In this document: piece after piece, positions 34,963 through 44,640 of the stretch | Layout: each line of letters opens with the position of its first letter | Position numbering within the stretch: the stretch's first letter is position 1 | Assembly (NCBI RefSeq): GCF_007004725.1 | Contig: NZ_ML660165.1 | Location: 310,001-374,000, forward strand | DNA from: Aliikangiella coralliicola | GTDB taxonomy: Bacteria > Pseudomonadota > Gammaproteobacteria > Enterobacterales > Kangiellaceae | Length of the DNA: 64,000 nt | Direction of reading: 5' to 3' | Made by a program: the position numbers and the translations under genes | Notes under the pieces: model-generated | What the model was told of the DNA's origin: nothing | Database searches by the model: none | Seen by the model: the letters and a program-made list of their open reading frames with translations, nothing else

Positions 34963-37211
34963 TAAAACCCTCCCCTTAAAATATCATCAACTTGGTCGAC
35001 AACCAGTGGCGGTACGCCTTTGTTTTCTAATACGCCGCCCATCAACACGCGGAAAACACGCAGCCACTCTTTACTTCCATATTGGGTATTGTTCGTGGCC
35101 ACAAATTCATTCAGTGATACTACCAACTGCTTGATTTCAGTAATGTGCTCCTTTGCGGCAAGCGCGTTGCCTGAAGTTGTGCGCAATACAATTGAAACCG
35201 CTTCTTTTAAAGTGTCGCCAAACAAAACAGCTTTATCTTTACCATTTGCGGTCACAGTTTCATTGGCTGCATCAAGTAATAATGTAATCAATTGTCCTGC
35301 CAAAATATCATCGGGGTTAGCTTCATCCAGGTTAAACAGGCGACCAGGATTAGCAGCCGCTTCTTGAATGGCAACCTCGATTATCTGCATCCAGTCTCCA
35401 CCGGAAAGCAGCGCGTCATCAACGGCATTCATTGCGTTCATAACCGCCACCAATACACCTTGCTCTGACTGCCCTTCTAGTGCTTTTCCTAATAGACTTT
35501 GGAATAATTCTAGCCACTCTTCACTACCAAATTGCCCGCTGTTTCCAGCAACTAACGCGTTAAGCGATTGCAGCAATTGTTGAACCTGCTGCAGGTTTTC
35601 CAACGCCTCTTTCGCTTTACCTGAAGACGATTGCAACACGATTGCTATCGCTTCTTTTAGTGTATTTCCAAACAACACAGCTTTGTCTTTGTTGGTGGTA
35701 ATCGCCTCGCTCGCGGCATTGAGCACCAGGGTAATTAATTGACCTGCCAAAATATCATCGGGGTTGTCGGCATCCAGATCAAACAACCGGCCGGGGTTGG
35801 CCGCCGCTTCTTTACTGGCAATGGCGACAATTTCAATCCAGTCATTTCCCGATAGCAGCAAATGTTCATCGGCTTTCATCGCGTTAGTAATTGCCACCAA
35901 TATTCCTTCCAACGATGCATTGTTTGATTCCAATATCATTGAAGGTGAGGCAGAAATATTAGTCAATAATACTCGGCCAAGTTCGATCAGTTGAGGTCTT
36001 GAGAAAACGCTGTCTAAAGGTTTTCCAGAACCAACTATTTCGCTAAACGAATCAGTAAATGTTTTGACCAGATCGGCCGCAGTTTTTTCCCAGGCGTTAC
36101 TGCCGTCAGCAAAACGATGGACATTCTGACCGACAGTGCTTAACGCAACTTTAACCAACTCAGTACTTAGTTCATTGTCAAACGGTGGCTGCATGTTTTG
36201 TAAAACTGTGGCAAACCCCGACAATAAATCTTTGGCAAATTGATCCTGAGTTCTACCGCCGGCTCCAACAAACAATTGTGGCTTTTCCGCCACCACACCT
36301 AACGCAGCCTGGTACAATCCAAGCAAACCTTCTTGGGTGAATTGTTCATCCAGCCCTGTCTCTGCAGCCTGAGTCAATAACGCAGTGGTCAATGCCCCTA
36401 ACGCTTTATCGCCACTAAAATCACTGCCGAGAAATGTTGTTGGAGAATTGGCAACCGTCGTTAACATAACCTTAGCGGCCGGCCCGACAATAGCATCGGT
36501 CACGGCCTGCCAATGAAGTTGTCCACTCAGATCATCAGGGAATTGATCAATCACAGGTTGTAGCGATGAGGTAATTAATTCCTGAATATGTTTTTCCGAA
36601 GCAACCCAGCTAGAATTTTCAGAAAGCGTTTCTAATCCCGCGCGTAAGAACACACCAAGTATTCGCTGTCCGAACTGTTCTTTGCTACCAAACTCACCGC
36701 TATCTGGAATCAGTTTGGCTAAATTAGACGCATAGGCAGAGACAAGAACCGCACCACTACCACCACCAATAATTCCGGGGTTGTTACCCACATAATCTAA
36801 AACAATATCGCCGGCAGTGAGTACGACTCTGGCCCAGGGACTAATCGGTCCTTTTTTGGGATCCCATTGATTAATTAAAACGGCAGATGTGCTGGTTCCA
36901 TAAATGCTACCACCCTTTGCTGTTTCCAGACTGACCGCAGCGGTATAAAGTGCATCAATGGAAGAGGGCTCTAATTTAACTGCAAATCCATCCCAATATT
37001 CTGCATAAACAGCACCGTCTCCGGTAACATACTTCGAATTTTCAGGCTTGTTAAAATAACCGTTAACAAAATTTTCGGTATTAAAGTCGACTGCTTTTAG
37101 TGCGGGAAAAATCGCTGGTTCGTCGCGCGCGGACTGTTCTAGCGCTTCACGACCAGCTCTTGCCAGACGAGTTACCGACTGGACGCCAAAAAGTAATAAT
37201 GTTGGGTTCAT
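34962..37211 (-). CDS. Large helical repeat protein, second gene of the unrecognised operon
   Basis: 749 residues, almost wholly alpha-helical. About residues 425-585 and 586-740 form a tandem duplication of about 155 residues: each unit has AAANPGRLF, a D/N-rich NPDDILAGQLITL segment, then KDKAVLFG-TLKEA and a GSEEWL or GSKEWL segment. Weaker versions of the pattern occur earlier (for example VVAEKPQLFVGAGGRTQDQFA). The N-terminus (MNPTLLLFGVQSVTRLARAG) is mildly hydrophobic but not a classical signal peptide. It sits between a membrane protein and a lipoprotein gene, so it may span or sit between the two membranes. Function unknown. Confidence 0.72.
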   Translation of the reverse strand: MNPTLLLFGVQSVTRLARAGREALEQSARDEPAIFPALKAVDFNTENFVNGYFNKPENSKYVTGDGAVYAEYWDGFAVKLEPSSIDALYTAAVSLETAKGGSIYGTSTSAVLINQWDPKKGPISPWARVVLTAGDIVLDYVGNNPGIIGGGSGAVLVSAYASNLAKLIPDSGEFGSKEQFGQRILGVFLRAGLETLSENSSWVASEKHIQELITSSLQPVIDQFPDDLSGQLHWQAVTDAIVGPAAKVMLTTVANSPTTFLGSDFSGDKALGALTTALLTQAAETGLDEQFTQEGLLGLYQAALGVVAEKPQLFVGAGGRTQDQFAKDLLSGFATVLQNMQPPFDNELSTELVKVALSTVGQNVHRFADGSNAWEKTAADLVKTFTDSFSEIVGSGKPLDSVFSRPQLIELGRVLLTNISASPSMILESNNASLEGILVAITNAMKADEHLLLSGNDWIEIVAIASKEAAANPGRLFDLDADNPDDILAGQLITLVLNAASEAITTNKDKAVLFGNTLKEAIAIVLQSSSGKAKEALENLQQVQQLLQSLNALVAGNSGQFGSEEWLELFQSLLGKALEGQSEQGVLVAVMNAMNAVDDALLSGGDWMQIIEVAIQEAAANPGRLFNLDEANPDDILAGQLITLLLDAANETVTANGKDKAVLFGDTLKEAVSIVLRTTSGNALAAKEHITEIKQLVVSLNEFVATNNTQYGSKEWLRVFRVLMGGVLENKGVPPLVVDQVDDILRGGF

Positions 37212-37214
37212 TAG

Positions 37215-38399
37215 TTATAATCTCCTATCAATAGTTCCATCTGAAGTTAATAGCACTCGACCGTTAATGTTGCCTAACTGATTTGCTTTCGCAGCTTTTT
37301 CAAATATTTCTACCAAATTCTTTTTGTCCTGTGTTTCGCTCACTTCCTCTTTCGCCTTTTGAACAGTTGTTTGTAAGCCACGAGCCACACTGGTGAGCGC
37401 AGTCAGCTTGCGAAAAATATCGAACCAGAATGGCCCGCCTAAACCTATCAGTATTCCCGTTAAAAAAACTGAAATAAGCCAAACAAAAACCATGCTGGAT
37501 TTCGCCCAGAAAATACCAAGGCCAGATTGCGATTTTTCAATATCTTGCCATTCTGATAAATTCCAAGGACGCGTTTCTGAGCCAATTGGAATCCCGCTTG
37601 AATTTATCGATGCCTTTAACGACCTTAATTGCACAAAGTTTTCTCGAATTTTTTCTGCTTCATCTTCAGTTGTTGGTGGTGCAGGTTTCGATTGGTCACT
37701 CTCAGAAGCATCGATAACTTTTTCTTCGGTATTTTCAGTGCGATTAAGTTCACGCCGTTGACTTTCTAATTGCTTATCTAATTGTTTAGCAACAGACTCA
37801 CCTTTGCTAATCATTTCCTGACGCAACTCCTTGTCCATCAGAAATGTTTGAAATAGATGAATTGCGTTTACGTTTAAAACGAAGGCGACTAAAATAGCAG
37901 TCATCACAGAGAACAATCGTGCCCTGCGCGCAAAATACTCCCTTGCATTTTCGCCGAAGTCTTCATACTTGCTTGCGAGATCTTCAAGAAATGTCTCTAA
38001 ATATTTTCTGCCTCGCTGACGGGTTTCATTAAGCAGCTCTTTGCCCGCAGGCGTTTCCGCCAAACGCTCAATAAACTCAAGTGTCGTCAGTGATTTGATT
38101 TCCTTTGCATTGACCCGGTTGTAAACCCATTTTTTTAACCCGGTAGCCTGCTCATCGACCGGAAGAAATCGCGCCCCGGTCATGCCAGTTTGAAAACGAG
38201 CTGTTGAGCCATCGCCCCAATTAAGTCGATGAGATAGTCGCGGCTGAATAACATCACGATAAATATGCGACATTAACCGCTTAAGCCCCTTTTCACGCAG
38301 GCGTAAAACACGATGGGCAGTTTCAATAATGACGGAAACGATAGTGGAAAACACCATCATTGTGACAGCAAATGCAAGAGAAGCTTCAATCCATTGCAT
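37215..38399 (-). CDS. Inner-membrane protein, first gene of the unrecognised operon
   Basis: 394 residues with three membrane segments (about 8-27, 163-183 and 300-322). Between the first two lies a basic, probably cytoplasmic part (REKGLKRLMSHIYRDVIQPRLSHRL); between the second and third is a charged, coiled-coil-like part (about 185-295). A further charged helix follows the third segment. AAGGAA precedes the ATG. The next gene starts 3 nt after its stop. The layout resembles membrane anchors of multi-protein envelope complexes, but I cannot name a family. Confidence 0.75.
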   Translation of the reverse strand: MQWIEASLAFAVTMMVFSTIVSVIIETAHRVLRLREKGLKRLMSHIYRDVIQPRLSHRLNWGDGSTARFQTGMTGARFLPVDEQATGLKKWVYNRVNAKEIKSLTTLEFIERLAETPAGKELLNETRQRGRKYLETFLEDLASKYEDFGENAREYFARRARLFSVMTAILVAFVLNVNAIHLFQTFLMDKELRQEMISKGESVAKQLDKQLESQRRELNRTENTEEKVIDASESDQSKPAPPTTEDEAEKIRENFVQLRSLKASINSSGIPIGSETRPWNLSEWQDIEKSQSGLGIFWAKSSMVFVWLISVFLTGILIGLGGPFWFDIFRKLTALTSVARGLQTTVQKAKEEVSETQDKKNLVEIFEKAAKANQLGNINGRVLLTSDGTIDRRL

Positions 38400-38929
38400 T
38401 ATCGGTTCCTTTATTATTGGATGAGTGGGTTGCGATAAAGTTAAGCACGACTATTCTTATAATACAAACCAGTCACCCAACGCAACAACTTCTCTTTTTG
38501 AGATAAAACTCAAACAGTAAAATCTGAAATTCATCATTCAAAATCTCAAACCGCTACATCGATAGAAATACTCACAGGTGTAGTTTTTCTTCCGACAAGA
38601 AACATAAGACACTTTCTATTCGCGCCTTTTCTTGAAAATGTTTTTATATTGATTTATTGGCCATTTGAAAGAAGTTCGATTCGCCACGCCAATTATTTTT
38701 TAATTCTAGGACAACTAATTTTAAGTCAGGCGGCAACTTTCTAATAATCGACTAAAAAAGCAAACTTCTTTATTGCAAAAGCAATAGAGGCGAGTATATT
38801 TTTTCTTGAGCCTAAGACTGAGCCCACCAGTTTTCTTGAAAAGCAGGTTCACCCAAATAAAAAAAACGTGCTAATTCCAATAAAAAGGTCTAGCGAATTC
38901 CTACAAAAAACATTTCTCTGGAGCGCAAC
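38400..38929. other. Divergent promoter region, no gene seen
   Basis: 530 bp of AT-rich sequence between the leftward membrane operon and the rightward carboxypeptidase. It must contain promoters for both, but I see no box pair strong enough to mark and no RNA gene or hairpin of note. Confidence 0.4.
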
Positions 38930-40843
38930 ATGAGATATTTTAGATTAGTATTTTACATACCAATAATAATTGCTATTTTATTTTCCAACTCAATCTATTC
39001 GACACCGTTAGTCGACGAGGATTTCCCCGCGAGTGTTCGCGTTACTTGTGATAAGAATTTATGTGAACAGCTCAAGAAAGATTTTACTCTCGACAATATA
39101 GAAAAAGGTTTTGTCGACCTATATTTGCCCAGTTACTCTGATTATCAAAATTTACAAAACTACTTTTCATACGCTGCTTTAGCAAATGAATCTCCAATCG
39201 AAATTTTACTTTCAAATCAACAGGCGGAAATTAATTTCAAATCGATTGGCGTCAATGGCGAGGCTTATCATACCTATAACTCGATGCTAGCAGAAATTCG
39301 ACAACTGGAGAGTAACAACTCTAATATTGTTAAAGTCATCAACCTGGGAAATTCAGCCAGTGGCTCACGTTCAGTTTGGGCGGTAAAAGTATCTGATAAT
39401 GTGACTTTAGAAGAAGATGAACCCAATACTTTTATTACTGGTGGTATTCACGGCAACGAACGTCCTAGTCCAGAAGTTGCACTCTATGCGTTAAATAAAA
39501 TTGTTAATAGCTATAACTCTGATCAACAAGTCACAACATTAGTGAATGATACGCAAATGTGGTTTATTCCGATGGTGAATCCTGATGGTCATACTGCAAA
39601 CCGAAGAACGAATAGTAATAATGTTGACCTCAATCGAGACTATCCCACAGCGTGGAATAACTACCAAGTCACAGCAGCCGAGCAACCCGAGACTCGAGCA
39701 ATAATTAATAACCTGGAAGCAAGGCAATACGTTGCTGGAATCGACTTGCACACCCACGGAAGAATGGTGATGTATCCATGGGCCCATACATCACAGTCGG
39801 TTCAAGATCTTGCAGTGTTTAAAGAGCTCGGTAATATGATTGGTCGTGCAATGGGCGGTTATCGTGTTGACACATTGTATAATCTATTCGGGCGGATTCT
39901 TGGTGGTAGTATTGACTATGAGTATGGTGCCCATGGAATTATTTGTCTCGGCGAGGAGTTAGGAACCTCCCATAGCCCGCCCATTTCGACAACCAATCAA
40001 TTGGCGCGAGATAACTATCAGCCGATAGTGAACTTCCTGAGCCGTGTTTTAAAGTCGACTATTACCGGAAAAATTACTGACGCTAATACAGGTCAAGCTA
40101 TCGTGGCGACAATCAAAGTCAGTCAGATAGACACAGGTGGCGCGAGAAAAGACTATCAAAGTGAATCGAAGTATGGCCGCTACTATCGAATTTTACCGCA
40201 AGGCAATTACACTGTAACAGTCACTGCCCCTGGATACAAAAGCCAGACTTTTAATAATGTGAATACAAATAACAGTAATCAAACAACACTTAATGTGGCG
40301 CTTGTTGAAGATGGCGATCCGCCACCACCGCCTCCCGGAGACAATGAACTCACTAACGGCCAGCCGGTAACAGTTAGCGCCGCTAAAAATGAAGTAAAAG
40401 GTTATACACTTGATGTTCCAGCCGACACTAGCAGTTTGAATTTTGTTATCACTGGCGGAAGTGGCGACGCTGATCTTTACGTTAAATTTGGCAGTGCGCC
40501 AACCTTAGACGACTATGATTGTCGCCCCTACAAAAATGGTAATGAAGAAACCTGTAGTATCACTAATCGACGTGCAGGAAAATACTATGCTTCACTGGTG
40601 GCTTACGCCGACTTCTCAAACGTCAATTTAACCGGTACTTATCAAACAGATACGCCGCCACCGCCTCCTCCACCCGGAGATTGTAATGGTATTCCAGCGT
40701 GGAACTCGTCGACCTTTTACAATCTCGGCGATGAAGTGAGTCACAATGGAAGTCGCTATAAGGCTTTATACAATGTTTGGTATTACGCGCCGGACGATCC
40801 TTATTTTGGCTCGACCTACTGGGAAAAAGTTGGTAGTTGTTAG
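38930..40843 (+). CDS. Secreted M14 zinc carboxypeptidase with PPC and chitin-binding-like modules
   Basis: 637 residues that should remove C-terminal amino acids from extracellular peptides. After a signal peptide and a pro-region, the M14 domain (about 115-375) carries zinc ligands H174 and E177 (GGIHGNERPS), H274 (GIDLHTHG), the substrate-site NNVDLNRDYP, and catalytic E343 (GEELGTSH). Then come a carboxypeptidase regulatory-like domain (about 378-465), a proline hinge, a PPC domain (about 478-575; GDADLYVKFGSAPT), another PPPPPP hinge and a terminal ChtBD3/CBM5_12-like module (IPAWNSSTFYNLGDEVSHNG). GGAG lies 6 nt before the ATG. Confidence 0.93.
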   Translation: MRYFRLVFYIPIIIAILFSNSIYSTPLVDEDFPASVRVTCDKNLCEQLKKDFTLDNIEKGFVDLYLPSYSDYQNLQNYFSYAALANESPIEILLSNQQAEINFKSIGVNGEAYHTYNSMLAEIRQLESNNSNIVKVINLGNSASGSRSVWAVKVSDNVTLEEDEPNTFITGGIHGNERPSPEVALYALNKIVNSYNSDQQVTTLVNDTQMWFIPMVNPDGHTANRRTNSNNVDLNRDYPTAWNNYQVTAAEQPETRAIINNLEARQYVAGIDLHTHGRMVMYPWAHTSQSVQDLAVFKELGNMIGRAMGGYRVDTLYNLFGRILGGSIDYEYGAHGIICLGEELGTSHSPPISTTNQLARDNYQPIVNFLSRVLKSTITGKITDANTGQAIVATIKVSQIDTGGARKDYQSESKYGRYYRILPQGNYTVTVTAPGYKSQTFNNVNTNNSNQTTLNVALVEDGDPPPPPPGDNELTNGQPVTVSAAKNEVKGYTLDVPADTSSLNFVITGGSGDADLYVKFGSAPTLDDYDCRPYKNGNEETCSITNRRAGKYYASLVAYADFSNVNLTGTYQTDTPPPPPPPGDCNGIPAWNSSTFYNLGDEVSHNGSRYKALYNVWYYAPDDPYFGSTYWEKVGSC

Positions 40844-41029
40844 TACCCTTATTTCATAAGCATTGACGACAGGGATGTTGTCAGTGTTATTTGCTAGTTC
40901 AAATACGGTTCAATGTTAATATGAAGTAAGATTAATGACTCCATGATTTAAGGTCTTCAAACTACACAATGACGTAGTAAGCGGATGATGGTATAGTAAT
41001 TACAAGGTGTTATTTCAATGTGTTAACCA

Positions 41030-41593
41030 ATGACAAGAGCTTGCTTTCTAATCTTATTATTTCTTTTTCCACTCAATGTAATAGCGAACTCAAATGAGAA
41101 ATTTGTACTGCAAATTCTAGAACCAACAGGTGGAAAAATTGAAAAGCCGGTTAGTTGGTTTTACGAAGAACGCCACCGTTCCGCCAGGTCGTTATCTTGG
41201 GTGATATCCAAAGAAGAGCCAACAAATGGCTACGAAACAGGATTAGCCATTCAATTAATGGTTGGTATTCAAGACAAAACAAAAATGACTCCAGCACAGT
41301 TTGTTAAAAATCACCTCAACGCAGTCGCTAAGGCAGCTATAAGTGCGAAAGCTTGTGAACCGGAAAGTATTGGCTTTTTTATCAGGCAATGCCTTGAACT
41401 GGAAGAAGAAAAAGTTGTTAACGGAAAAGTAATTCAGTTTCACGTCCTCTACTCTTTTTTCTGGAACGATGATACGGATATGGTAGGTGTTACTGTTGCA
41501 GGTTCTCCATCGGATAGCTGGTCAAAATATCAAGGCATTTTTGAAAGAATGTCAAAAATAGATTTGATAGACATGGATCGATTTAAAGAATAA
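41030..41593 (+). CDS. Exported protein of unknown function
   Basis: 187 residues with a signal peptide (ACFLILLFLFPLNVIANS). The mature part alternates strands and helices and has two Cys (ACEPESIGFFIRQC) close enough for a disulfide. Its overall layout recalls PsbP-like small exported proteins, but the resemblance is too weak to call. No ribosome site is visible before the ATG. Confidence 0.62.
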   Translation: MTRACFLILLFLFPLNVIANSNEKFVLQILEPTGGKIEKPVSWFYEERHRSARSLSWVISKEEPTNGYETGLAIQLMVGIQDKTKMTPAQFVKNHLNAVAKAAISAKACEPESIGFFIRQCLELEEEKVVNGKVIQFHVLYSFFWNDDTDMVGVTVAGSPSDSWSKYQGIFERMSKIDLIDMDRFKE

Positions 41594-41872
41594 TAACGGG
41601 CCACCACCTGTCAAAGCCAATAAAGTTCACTCCATTGTCAAATACCATTCATCTTTAAATTCACTTTTTCTAATATTTTGTCAATGAATTAACGCTGACT
41701 TTCTATCACAATAAATCACTCTTTAATTTATTTGTGACAATTTGCTTCAATTTCCCAATTGAGAGGAGAGTTCTTACTAGTTAGCATTAGTAATGTTAGT
41801 TGCAACGTAACTTGTTTATGTAACTTTCTCAAAAACATTTTTACTAGTTTAAATTACTCAGAGGTAACGGTT

Positions 41873-42199
41873 ATGAAAATCAGCAATAAAATTAGTCTAA
41901 CTCTCGCACTATCACTTGTCTTTTCAACAAGCATCAATGCACAGCAACAAGAATATGAAGCCATGGTAGAGGCTAGTAAGTTTTGTTCGGACCAACAGTG
42001 TATTGATTTTGAAAAAGTTGTAATGATCGGTTACGCGTGGTTAGATAAGACCGATACAACCCAAATTGTTACAGAGTCTGCAGCGATAGCGTTGAAAACA
42101 CCAGGGCTTACAAAGAATATCGTAAAAGCGTTTAATACCTATCTCGCCAAAAAGGAAGCTTATCAAAAGGCTGCACAAAAAATTCACACGATAAAGTAA
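41873..42199 (+). CDS. Small exported helical protein of unknown function
   Basis: 108 residues with a signal peptide (MKISNKISLTLALSLVFSTSINA). A CSDQQC pair lies near the start of the mature protein; the rest is helical. The frame opens at 41759, but GAGGTAA sits just before the ATG at 41873 and the signal peptide begins there. A long AT-rich hairpin follows. Confidence 0.7.
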   Translation: MKISNKISLTLALSLVFSTSINAQQQEYEAMVEASKFCSDQQCIDFEKVVMIGYAWLDKTDTTQIVTESAAIALKTPGLTKNIVKAFNTYLAKKEAYQKAAQKIHTIK

Positions 42200-42222
42200 C
42201 CTAATACTACAACAGAGGTGAA

Positions 42223-42258
42223 AATAATATGTATCCATTTAAACGGATACATATTATT
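42223..42258. terminator. AT-rich perfect hairpin between convergent genes
   Basis: AATAATATGTATCC (42223-42236) and GGATACATATTATT (42245-42258) form a perfect 14-bp stem with an 8-nt loop. The stem is AT-rich; on the minus strand TTTTC follows. Likely a bidirectional terminator for the two genes that face each other here. Confidence 0.6.
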
Positions 42259-42294
42259 GAAATAAGTCATCAGTTCAGAAATGCCCGATAAGCC

Positions 42295-44283
42295 TTAGTT
42301 TTTTTGTTTAGTCTTAATATGTTGGTCCAAAAAGTTAATTAACATTTTAAGCACATCTATTCGAGTTTCACTGCTAGATAACGCATGATCCTCACCTTCA
42401 AATTGTCGAAATACTACAGGCTTTTTAAGTTCAGTCAGTTCTTCTAACATACGCTCTGACTGTTCAATGTCCACAACGCGATCTCTACTTCCATGAATAA
42501 GCATGATTGGCGCAATAACCTTGGCAACAAAATTAATCGGTGATGATTTCGCTAGCACAGCTTCATCCCCCTTTTCATTTCCGGTTATCAGGCTGTTCCA
42601 ATAAGAAAAAACCCAATGTTTTCGGCCATGTTCTGCTCTCTCCTTTTTCATCATCAGTTCCAGGTCACTAATGCCATTAATGGAAACCGCACATTGATAT
42701 AGTTCAGGCGTTAATGTCGCTCCCGCAAGCGCAGCATAACCACCATAACTCCAACCGACAATGCAAACTCGATTAGGATCGGTTATACCTTCTTTAACTA
42801 AAAACTTTATGCCATCACTCAAGTCACTCTGCATTTTCTTACCCCACTCGCCGTGTCCTGCCTTAATGTGAGAAAGACCAAAACCAGACGAGCCTCTAAA
42901 TTGCGGCTGTATAACCAAGTACCCTCGGCTCGCGAGTGCCTGCGCCAACCAATCGAATCGAACGCGATCGTAAGATTCTGGTCCACCATGAGGTAACATG
43001 ATCGTTGGTAAATGACTCAATGTATTGCTTTCTTCGGCAGGAACCGTCAACAATGCAGGAATGTTAAGTCCATCTTGCGCTTTATAACTGAACTGTACAA
43101 TAGGGTTAATGTCCCTGGCTTTAATTTTAGGACGAAGATTGGCCAAGAACTTGTGTGCTTTATCTGAAGATGACAAATAATATGTTCCGCTCGACGAACT
43201 TCCTGAAACACTAAAAATGATATCGTTAAAATCAGCGCTCCAATCACTTAATATTACCGACTCGCCAGAAAATCCCGCCAAAATCTTTGACACTCTTGCT
43301 TGAAGCTTTTTGTCAAAGAATTCGTAACTCGGTGTAAACCCGGAATACCTCACTCCTTTTACAATTCGGAAAATTCCATCAAAAATAATGCTCTCAATAT
43401 CTGCATCGTCACGGCTAAAAATTGGGCCAGATATCTTTCCGTCTTTCAAGGACATAGTATATAAAACCTTTCTATCGGTATCTTCATCACCAGCACGAAT
43501 AACCAGAGCCTTCTGATCGGGCGTTAAACCCACAGGAGCAATTTCCCTGATTGTCGTTTCGTTTCGGTAGATCTTTACTTTCTTATCACCCACTTTAGAA
43601 AATATCTGATGTAAATTTTTATCATTATCAAAGCGCTCCTCAGCGACAACAACGCCATCAGAATTGATAAAGTAGTCGATAGTTGAAGTTGTTCCTTTAT
43701 CAAGAATTTTAGGGCTTTTGCGTGATGTTAGTGACGCTTTAACCAAGGCCAAACGCGACGATTGAAAATTATTGGTAACCCCGACATAGGCTGGCATGAG
43801 TGCATATTTTTTATCCGGCGTAATACCAGCAATATCTCCGAGACCGCTTTGCCCTCGATAAATAACGTCACCAGGCGTCAACAGCTGCCTGATTTTTCCG
43901 GATTGGGTATTGATTACAAATGCAGTACTCAGATCTAATTCACCGCGAATTCCTAGCACGCGCTGCACTTTCGATGCTACAAATATGATTTCCTGGTCAC
44001 TAATAAAATATAATTCCCGAGGTTTTAAGTCGCCTAATTGAGCACCGGATATGATTTTATTGTCGAGCAATGAAAAAACCACTATGGCATTTTTATCGAT
44101 TGAATTTTTGATAAAAGCGACTCGCTCGCCATTGGGAGACAATCTCATCAGAGAGACCGAGGTCTGAGCAGCGTAGTCTTCTAAGGTAGGTTTTGAATGG
44201 GCGAAAAAGGAACTGCTCACCACAAACAAAAATACGCACCCCTTCGCCAAAAAACTGCCAAAATTTCTCAAACTTTTACTCAC
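42295..44283 (-). CDS. Exported S9 prolyl-oligopeptidase-family peptidase
   Basis: 662 residues. A signal segment (GCVFLFVVSSSFFAHS) is followed by a beta-propeller-like part (about 30-390) and an alpha/beta hydrolase peptidase domain. The nucleophile is S512 in GWSYGGYAALAG, the acid is Asp in IHGSRDRVVD and the base His in GEDHAL. This is the acylaminoacyl-peptidase/dipeptidyl-peptidase branch that acts on short peptides, likely in the periplasm here. The start is a GTG at 44283 with GGGAG 6 nt upstream. It complements the S8 and M14 enzymes in peptide use, which is inference. Confidence 0.9.
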   Translation of the reverse strand: MSKSLRNFGSFLAKGCVFLFVVSSSFFAHSKPTLEDYAAQTSVSLMRLSPNGERVAFIKNSIDKNAIVVFSLLDNKIISGAQLGDLKPRELYFISDQEIIFVASKVQRVLGIRGELDLSTAFVINTQSGKIRQLLTPGDVIYRGQSGLGDIAGITPDKKYALMPAYVGVTNNFQSSRLALVKASLTSRKSPKILDKGTTSTIDYFINSDGVVVAEERFDNDKNLHQIFSKVGDKKVKIYRNETTIREIAPVGLTPDQKALVIRAGDEDTDRKVLYTMSLKDGKISGPIFSRDDADIESIIFDGIFRIVKGVRYSGFTPSYEFFDKKLQARVSKILAGFSGESVILSDWSADFNDIIFSVSGSSSSGTYYLSSSDKAHKFLANLRPKIKARDINPIVQFSYKAQDGLNIPALLTVPAEESNTLSHLPTIMLPHGGPESYDRVRFDWLAQALASRGYLVIQPQFRGSSGFGLSHIKAGHGEWGKKMQSDLSDGIKFLVKEGITDPNRVCIVGWSYGGYAALAGATLTPELYQCAVSINGISDLELMMKKERAEHGRKHWVFSYWNSLITGNEKGDEAVLAKSSPINFVAKVIAPIMLIHGSRDRVVDIEQSERMLEELTELKKPVVFRQFEGEDHALSSSETRIDVLKMLINFLDQHIKTKQKN

Positions 44284-44640
44284 TTTTTACTCCCATAAAA
44301 TTTCCACTACCAGCCGGTCACAAAACTTACATTTCAGCCGACATTTATTCTCTGATTATTCCACACAGATATCTAACACCAACGGCACATTTCATCGGTG
44401 AAATAGCAATACCTTAACATTAAGCCGTCCAGACTTTGATTTCAGGAATGTCTTCCAATAATCAATTTTCTTCACTCAACATTAACAACATGAATGTTAT
44501 CAATGTTTTCCTGCTAATCCAATGTAATCGAGTGTAATGTTGGTCAAAGTTTCACCATGCTAACCTGAATCAAAATTTTTTAAAAATAATGTAACCAACA
44601 ACGGTTATTCATTTTTATCAGATACTTTTCAAGGATGGCT
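44284..44640. other. Divergent promoter region, no gene seen
   Basis: 357 bp between the S9 peptidase and the deaminase-protease fusion gene. AT-rich. AAGGA at 44631-44635 is the ribosome site of the rightward gene. No clear sigma-70 pair or repeat stands out. Confidence 0.35.
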
